A DNA stretch of 38,612 bases, from NCBI GenBank assembly GCA_964458575.1, contig CAYWMD010000059.1, positions 1 to 38,612 of the forward strand, in the 5' to 3' direction. The notes beneath the pieces were generated by a model. It did not search any database, was not told where the DNA came from, and saw only the letters and a program-made list of their open reading frames with translations. Made by a program: the position numbers and the translations under genes. Position 1 is the first letter of the stretch; every line of letters starts with the position of its first letter. Positions 34,342 to 38,612 of the stretch are shown piece after piece. This DNA comes from CAYWMD01 sp964458575. Lineage in GTDB: Bacteria > Verrucomicrobiota > Verrucomicrobiia > Limisphaerales > JADLHS01.

Positions 34342-36574
34342 CGTTGATGGTGAAATTACCGTCCGCGCTTGGTACGTTCGTTGCCACCGGCGTCCACTGG
34401 CTCAACGGCTGCGCCGCGTTGGTGCCCATCAACACACGATAGATCCGGTTGGACAATCCGTTGATGGCGTTCACCACCAGATTCGTCTCCGCCAGACTGA
34501 AGCTGGCGATGCGAAGCTGTGGCGACACCACCGGGACGACGCTGATGTCATCCAGGCCGAAACCGTTGAAACTTGAGACACCCGTCAGATATCCGAATTG
34601 AAGCACCGTGTTGGTGCCGGTCGCCGTGACCGTGAACTGCATATTGGTCCAGCTAAAGGCCGTGAGATTCGTTTTATCCAGCAGGGCGTTGCCATTCCAC
34701 GACACTAGAAACTCATTGGGCGTTGCGCCGTCCGGGCTGTTCAACCAGAACGAGAGCACATATTGTCCGCCAACGGTCGTGGCCAGGGTTTGGGAAAGAT
34801 AAGCGAGTGGCGCACCGGGCTGGAGCATCTGGACCCCATACAAGCCCGAATGGGCATAGACGGGGCCGAAGCCGACCGGATAGAAGAAGCTGGTGTTGCT
34901 CCAACCGGCAATCCCCACTTCAAAGGTGCCATTCAGCACCAGACCTGAATACGACGCCACAACAATGGTCGGACCCGAGCCAACGACCGTGGTGCCCTGG
35001 CTGTTGGTCGCCATGAGACTGACAAGGTAAGGGCCATTCGTGTTGTAGTTGTGCAAGGGATTCTGCGCGGTGCTGGTCGTGCCGTCGCCAAAATTCCAAT
35101 TCCACTGGACGATTGCATTGCTGGCGCTGTCCACCGCCGGACAAGCGAATTGTGCCGCGAACGGAGCGATGCCGAAGTTCGTGTTGGCGGTGAACTGCAC
35201 GGTGGGATACGAAACGGAAATGGACGGACCCGCCCCCAAAACGGTCGCCCCGGCATTATTGGTCGCCACGAGGCCCGGTGCAAACGTGCCCGCATTTGTG
35301 TAAACATGGGATGGATTCTGCGCCGTGCTGGTCGCGCCGTCGCCAAAGGTCCAGTTCCATTGGGTGATGGTATTGCCCGCGCTGTCCACTCCCGGTGAAT
35401 TGAATTGCACGGTCAGTTGCGCCACGCCGCTGGCGGGAGTGGCGGTGAATTGCAGGGCGGGAACGATTTGCACGGGACTTCGGCGCAAGGTGGTGGTGCC
35501 GTCGCCCAAAGTGCCGGGGCTATTGTAGCCCATGCCCCACAAACTGCCGTCGGATTTCAAGAACAGGCTGTGATAACGTCCGCCCTGAATCGTCGTGACG
35601 TTGTTGGACACGATCTGCTGGGGGACCGTGACATTGGTGTTGCCACCGGTACCCAACTGGCCGTTGCTGCCCGCACCCATCACCCAGAGGCTGCCGTTGG
35701 TCTTGATGAAAAGACTGTGGGCTGATCCCGCTTCAATGGCCATGACGCCATTGCTCACCACTTTCACGGGTGCGTTGGTGGAAGCGAAGTTCCCCCGGCC
35801 CAACTGCCCGGAACTGTTGTCGCCCATGGTCCAGAGGCTGCCGTCGGTCTTCAGCAAAAGACTGTGCGCGTTGCCGGCGGCGATCGCGGTCACGTTGCTC
35901 GCCAGAATCATCACGGGTGCGTTGGTGCCGGTGGTGTTGCCGATACCCAATTGTCCGCTGCCGTTGGCCCCAAAACCCCAGAGGCTGCCGTCGGCCTTCA
36001 GAAACAGGTTGAAATAATCACCCGCGGCAATCGCGGTGACGTTGCTCGCCAGGATTTGCTGGGGGATGTTGGTTTTGCTGTACGTGCCGCCGACGCCCAA
36101 CTGGCCATAGGTGTTGTCGCCCATCGTCCAGAGGCTGCCATCCGACTTGAGAAAAAAACTGTGCAACCATCCGGCGGCAATCGCCGAGACGTTGCTGGCG
36201 ACGATCAGTTGGGGCGAGTTGGTGCTGGTGTACGTGGCGTTGCCCAACTCACCGTAAGGATTGTAACCCATGGCCCAGAGACTGCCGTTGGTCTTAAGCA
36301 ACAGGCTGTGCTCGCCCCCGCCGGCAATCGTCGTGACGCCGTTGGCCAAGATTTGCACCGGCGTGGTGGGGCCATAGGGCGAGGTGGTGGCGTTGCTGCC
36401 GAGGCCCAACTGGCCATTGTAGTTGTAGCCCATGCCCCAGAGGCTGCCGTCGGACCTGATGAAAAGATTGAATTGGCCTCCGGCGGAAATGTTCGTCACG
36501 GTTGTCGCGGCCTGGGCTGGCAGCGAGAGCAATACCGCGAAGCCAAGGAGGATCAACTTAAGGATGGGTTTCAT
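34283..36574 (-). CDS. Exported RCC1-repeat / PKD-domain surface protein
   Basis: A 763-aa exported protein (signal KLILLGFAVLLSLPAQAA). Residues 30-370 hold seven RCC1 repeats, each with a (D/N)GSLW(G/A/T/V)MG-type core and GQLG turns. Two PKD domains follow (NWTFGDGATSTAQNPSHVY near 400 and NWNFGDGTTSTAQNPLHNY near 490), then a carbohydrate-binding-like jelly roll (VLNGTFEVGIAGWSNTSF to GLDDISVVPV, 545-685) and a C-terminal module (LRIASFSLAETNLVV to FYILHL) typical of verrucomicrobial exported proteins. It is likely a cell-surface or secreted binding protein without enzymatic activity. ATG 36574 directly precedes the signal; the frame continues to 36703 without support. Confidence 0.9.
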   Translation of the reverse strand: MKPILKLILLGFAVLLSLPAQAATTVTNISAGGQFNLFIRSDGSLWGMGYNYNGQLGLGSNATTSPYGPTTPVQILANGVTTIAGGGEHSLLLKTNGSLWAMGYNPYGELGNATYTSTNSPQLIVASNVSAIAAGWLHSFFLKSDGSLWTMGDNTYGQLGVGGTYSKTNIPQQILASNVTAIAAGDYFNLFLKADGSLWGFGANGSGQLGIGNTTGTNAPVMILASNVTAIAAGNAHSLLLKTDGSLWTMGDNSSGQLGRGNFASTNAPVKVVSNGVMAIEAGSAHSLFIKTNGSLWVMGAGSNGQLGTGGNTNVTVPQQIVSNNVTTIQGGRYHSLFLKSDGSLWGMGYNSPGTLGDGTTTLRRSPVQIVPALQFTATPASGVAQLTVQFNSPGVDSAGNTITQWNWTFGDGATSTAQNPSHVYTNAGTFAPGLVATNNAGATVLGAGPSISVSYPTVQFTANTNFGIAPFAAQFACPAVDSASNAIVQWNWNFGDGTTSTAQNPLHNYNTNGPYLVSLMATNSQGTTVVGSGPTIVVASYSGLVLNGTFEVGIAGWSNTSFFYPVGFGPVYAHSGLYGVQMLQPGAPLAYLSQTLATTVGGQYVLSFWLNSPDGATPNEFLVSWNGNALLDKTNLTAFSWTNMQFTVTATGTNTVLQFGYLTGVSSFNGFGLDDISVVPVVSPQLRIASFSLAETNLVVNAINGLSNRIYRVLMGTNAAQPLSQWTPVATNVPSADGNFTINATNAVNPSAARRFYILHLQ

Positions 36575-36751
36575 AAATCGTTTGTCTATTTCAGGCGCGA
36601 ACGCCGGCAGCGGTTGGTTGAAAACGCTTGAACCCTGCCAACGCCAGCAGCGAATGGGGTCCGCGTCAAGGTGGTACATGACTGTTTCTAGGCTGCGTCC
36701 CATTGAATGGCAACTCGGAAATGGCGTGGCAAACCCATGAGACGGTTCCGT

Positions 36752-36919
36752 TTTCCGCTTTCAGTTTTCAGCTTTTCCCGATAAAACCCCACCATGCCGG
36801 GCCGGGAAAAGCTTCAGGAATTCGCGCGGGGTGCGGCAGAAAATCACGGCGGATCTGGAATTGATTTGGCAGCCGACTTCCCAACCACTGGGATCCAGGC
36901 CATGAATTCCCCGTTCTGA
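36752..36919 (+). repeat. Leader-plus-start element, copy 3
   Basis: A T-rich block like those of copies 1 and 2, TTTCCGCTTTCAGTTTTCAG at 36752-36771, then 22 bases to ATG 36794. The frame reads MPGREKLQEFARGAAENHGG and stops after 41 codons (TGA 36917-36919). It shares MPxxxKLxEF with copy 2. As with the others, only a gene start remains. The 36575-36751 gap upstream has no gene. Confidence 0.55.
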
Positions 36920-36941
36920 GCGTGATACCAACCCGGGTGCA

Positions 36942-36960
36942 GTCGAACGGTCAACTGCTC
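36942..36960 (-). mobile_element. Partial attC-like end
   Basis: On the minus strand GAGCAGTTGACC is followed by GTTCGAC (36948-36942). The same GCAGTTGACC occurs in the attC-like site at 37086-37141, and GTTCGAC matches the core next to the 108-aa gene. The opposite half of the site is not recognisable, so this is probably a decayed site ending a roughly 145-base empty cassette. Confidence 0.3.
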
Positions 36961-37085
36961 GAATCGTCACCATGCCGCATCACGCGCGCGTGCTGGAAAA
37001 TCTGTCAACGCCATTGGCTGGCACCTTTTTGCGATGAACGACACCGGGTTTGTGTCAATAGCAAGGAGCGACCCCTTTACGAGTT

Positions 37086-37141
37086 CATAAACCGGTCAAC
37101 TGCCCGGCGTGGCGGCTGTTGCGGGCAGCGCCTTGTTCGAC
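37086..37141 (-). mobile_element. attC-like recombination site after the 108-aa gene
   Basis: On the minus strand, 1 base after the stop codon: core GTCGAAC (37141-37135), then AAGGCGCTGCCCG, a loop, CGGGCAGTTGACC and GTTTATG. CTGCCCG pairs with CGGGCAG, and AAC pairs with GTT. The size (56 bp), the imperfect palindrome and the position right after a gene fit an integron attC site; the last core is degenerate. Confidence 0.5.
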
Positions 37142-37142
37142 A

Positions 37143-37469
37143 TCATATCGAGGCAATCCCCTCAACACGAGTCCGCGTCTGCTCAGAAAACAAACTCAAC
37201 TCGTCGTCAGTGAGCAGCTTCATCCGCCGCATGATCCCAAGCTGCATGACGGCAGTGGAACGCCGAAAATCGTCGAAGGCACGTGCCATCTGCTTGTCGC
37301 GCTCCTTGATCAGTTTGTACACCTTCAAATAGCGGTCGTGCGCGCTGGCTTCGGAATCCCGCGCCGCATCTGCCACATCCTCCAAAATGCCGCTGCAATA
37401 TCGCTCCAAAAGCTTCGCGTGAACTTCTTTGAAGCGACGCCAATCTGATTCAGGAATGGCGGAGGACAT
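37143..37469 (-). CDS. Unknown 108-aa protein, probable integron gene cassette
   Basis: A 108-aa soluble helical protein (MSSAIPESDWRRFKEVHAKL, ASAHDRYLKVYKLIKERDKQ, RAFDDFRRSTAVMQLGIMRR, LLTDDELSLFSEQTR). I recall a family of similarly built small bacterial proteins with no assigned function; I cannot offer one. The gene lies between two attC-like sites: GTTCGAC 13 bases before its ATG and GTCGAAC 1 base after its stop, the compact arrangement of a cassette with little flanking DNA. It lacks an evident promoter, as cassettes usually do. Confidence 0.75.
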   Translation of the reverse strand: MSSAIPESDWRRFKEVHAKLLERYCSGILEDVADAARDSEASAHDRYLKVYKLIKERDKQMARAFDDFRRSTAVMQLGIMRRMKLLTDDELSLFSEQTRTRVEGIASI

Positions 37470-37482
37470 GTGGAGTTAGTTT

Positions 37483-37547
37483 GTCGAACGACCCAAGATG
37501 GCATGAGTGTTGGCAAGCGCCGCGACAGGCGGCAACTTGAGTTGTCC
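37483..37547 (-). mobile_element. attC-like site before the 108-aa gene
   Basis: On the minus strand GGACAAC (37547-37541) opens the site and GTTCGAC (37489-37483) closes it. CAAG and CTTG inside form an outer stem, GCCGC-CTGTC-GCGGC an inner hairpin, and TTGGGTC precedes the right core exactly as in the site at 38504. Length 65 bp. The AAC/GTT parts of the cores are complementary. Confidence 0.5.
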
Positions 37548-37580
37548 GTAAACAAAACCTTCAACCATAGAAAGACTATT

Positions 37581-37638
37581 ATGAAGACCAACACTCATAC
37601 CGCAATCAACCTCACCACAACCCCACCCAACGCGCAAG
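37581..37638 (+). other. Possible truncated gene start
   Basis: An ATG at 37581 with AGAAAG upstream starts MKTNTHTAINLTTTPPNAQ, then the sequence switches into the transposase remnant in another frame. It may be the beginning of a gene interrupted or deleted by the IS. Too little remains to identify it. Confidence 0.25.
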
Positions 37639-37785
37639 CGCCAAATCCTGCCCAAGGGACTGGAGGCCGTGCGGTGCGAATGGAATTTGATGACGCTGGC
37701 CTACAACCTCAAACGCGTGTTGAAGCTGGTAAGCTTTGAGAAATTGATGGCGGCGGTGGGAGTCAAAGTCCCGCAAAGCGCCTGA
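37639..37785 (+). pseudogene. C-terminal remnant of an IS1182-like transposase
   Basis: The frame from 37639 reads RQILPKGLEAVRCEWNLMTL then AYNLKRVLKLVSFEKL and ends at TGA 37783-37785. This matches the C-terminal end of IS1182-type DDE transposases (RGLEKVRxEWxLxxLAYNLKR). The catalytic part is missing, so the element is a 5'-truncated remnant. The sequence runs on to an IS-like end at 37956. Confidence 0.65.
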
Positions 37786-37956
37786 AACGGTGGTGGCGGA
37801 GCGTTTTTTCCTTCGGCCGTCCCCGCCCGCACCCTGACCGCTGGCATCACCACTCCGAATCCCTGAGCGCTCCGAACCGCGACCGGGAAAAACCTCGCCA
37901 AAAAAACCTTTCCTCGCTCCTGCTCCTTCAACCCCAAAAAGTTTTTACACGAACTC
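37786..37956 (+). mobile_element. 3' end of the IS1182-like element
   Basis: Non-coding tail after the transposase remnant. Read from the outer edge inward on the minus strand it is GAGTTCGTGTAAAAAC (37956-37941), which shares GAG-N3-GTGTAAAAA with the element starting at 38587. The base next to this end belongs to an attC remnant. Confidence 0.55.
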
Positions 37957-37970
37957 GCGCTTGGTTAGGT
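37957..37970 (-). mobile_element. Truncated 5' half of an attC site
   Basis: On the minus strand ACCTAAC (37970-37964) fits the RYYYAAC core and includes the stop codon TAA of the DUF3859 gene. It is followed by CAAGCGC, where the IS end begins. The other half of the site is missing. Confidence 0.5.
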
Positions 37971-38498
37971 GGATGGTTTGACATACACATGAAATGTCTT
38001 CTCGGCTACAAGCTTCGAGCCAACGAAAAGCTGGATCGTCCACGAGCCAGGCACAAGCTCCCAGTCATGGTCAAGTGTGTATCCGACGTATCCAACATTC
38101 CCTGCGAATCCCGGAGCATCCCATCGGTCAATCTCGCCGCTTCGGCCCGAGGAAGGGTCGGTTAATCGTGGATGAATACACTTCGCGGCGTACGCATCGG
38201 TGCCTTCGGAAGAGTGGGTAGGAACCTTTACACGGAATCCGAATGAGGTTCCGATACGCGCCGGAATGTTCGTGGTGCATTCAAGCAGTACTACTTCAGG
38301 CACATCATGTCCTGTACCGGAGATAGTATCGGGTGATCGAACATCACGTGACACAATCTTTCTAAAAATACCATACTCCAACACTTCCACTGCGCCCGAC
38401 GGCCTTGTCGCCCGCCAAAAATAAATGCCGCACCAAACGATGGCTGCTCCGAAAAGGATTACGCCGATCGAAATGGCGACTGGATGCAAGCGCGACAT
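37965..38498 (-). CDS. DUF3859-like membrane-anchored protein, probable integron cassette
   Basis: A 177-aa protein with one N-terminal membrane helix (VAISIGVILFGAAIVWCGIYFW) and an outside beta-sandwich-type domain: VEVLEYGIFRKIVSR, ISGTGHDVPEVVLLECTT, IPARIGTSFGFRVKV and YTLDHDWELVPGSWTIQLFV. The DWELVPGxWT and C-terminal KTFHVY segments match my memory of DUF3859; function unknown. ATG 38498 lies 5 bases after a complete GTTAGGC core, and the TAA stop is inside an ACCTAAC core, the typical cassette arrangement. Confidence 0.75.
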   Translation of the reverse strand: MSRLHPVAISIGVILFGAAIVWCGIYFWRATRPSGAVEVLEYGIFRKIVSRDVRSPDTISGTGHDVPEVVLLECTTNIPARIGTSFGFRVKVPTHSSEGTDAYAAKCIHPRLTDPSSGRSGEIDRWDAPGFAGNVGYVGYTLDHDWELVPGSWTIQLFVGSKLVAEKTFHVYVKPST

Positions 38499-38503
38499 AA
38501 GAC

Positions 38504-38586
38504 GCCTAACGACCCAAGCTCAGCGACCCGGCGCACGGGACGCAAGGATTGCAACCACGACGCTCCCGCCGGGTTCGCTGCAGCGC
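38504..38586 (-). mobile_element. attC site, 3' part
   Basis: On the minus strand the site ends in GTTAGGC (38510-38504), a perfect GTTRRRY core. Its arms, GCTCAGCGACCCGGCG (38518-38533, plus strand) and CGCCGGGTTCGCTGCAGC (38567-38584), are complementary except for two unpaired bases, the extrahelical bases typical of attC. The outer RYYYAAC core is missing; the sequence changes to an IS end after GCGC at 38586. Confidence 0.7.
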
Positions 38587-38612
38587 GAGGCTGTGTAAAA
38601 AGTCCTGCATGG
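38587..38612 (+). mobile_element. 5' end of an IS1182-like element (runs off the window)
   Basis: GAGGCTGTGTAAAAAGT starts at 38587 and continues past the window edge. It resembles the terminal inverted repeats of IS1182-type elements and shares GAG-N3-GTGTAAAAA with the inverted end at 37956. No transposase is visible within the window. Confidence 0.5.

Noticed and set aside
35517..36480. Regularly spaced repeated DNA, considered as a CRISPR or tandem repeat
   Set aside because: The periodicity comes from coding of RCC1 repeats in one open reading frame; repeat units are degenerate and there are no unique spacers.
37470..37739. 89-aa open frame covering the cassette and IS junction
   Set aside because: Its reading frame differs from that of the transposase remnant and crosses an attC-like site; at most its first codons from 37581 could be real.

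Overview
The window looks like a chromosomal piece of an uncultured Verrucomicrobiota bacterium, most likely the Limisphaerales/Pedosphaera side of the phylum. The reasons are the GC-rich coding regions, few clear Shine-Dalgarno sites, many exported proteins ending in small verrucomicrobial-type Ig-like modules, a Tat-exported DegT aminotransferase, a ceramidase-like protein and a YlbF-family protein. This placement is inference from gene content; no 16S gene is present.

Layout. 1-8.7 kb is mostly housekeeping: tRNA-Ser(GCU), a DUF4202 protein, an exported GH20 hexosaminidase with an added propeller-like tail, rpsO-pnp with a hairpin in the pnp leader and a strong terminator, then a DnaJ/CbpA-type co-chaperone and an HtrA/Do protease on the minus strand. 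8.9-14.2 kb holds an exported DUF5060/DUF4038 protein and a translationally coupled phosphorelay pair (soluble hybrid kinase plus Rec-Hpt-Rec protein). 14.7-18.1 kb encodes pyruvate (or branched-chain 2-oxoacid) dehydrogenase E1alpha, E1beta and E2, followed by tRNA-Lys(CUU).

18.3-32.2 kb is a mixed accessory region: a C39-like cysteine peptidase, a YVTN-type propeller protein, a three-gene cluster of unknown small membrane proteins, an unknown small protein, an exported alpha/beta hydrolase, an exported phospholipase D-like protein, a DegT aminotransferase plus ceramidase-like operon, a stand-alone Cys-rich PAS protein overlapping an adenylate-kinase-like gene, a nucleoside 2-deoxyribosyltransferase-like protein, a long inverted repeat, and a YlbF-family protein with a Cys/His tail.

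32.4-36.9 kb contains two exported proteins (SMP-30-like, and RCC1/PKD) set between three copies of a leader-plus-ATGCC element. Each copy starts a short reading frame resembling the N-terminus of an MmeI-like DNA methyltransferase and then breaks off.

36.9-38.6 kb looks like a small array of integron gene cassettes without a visible integrase: two cassette-like genes (a 108-aa protein and a DUF3859 protein) bounded by attC-like sites. Two consecutive attC sites are interrupted at the same GCGC position by ends of IS1182-like elements in the same orientation. This is the most unusual structure in the window. Domain and family names are recognised from motifs without any database search.
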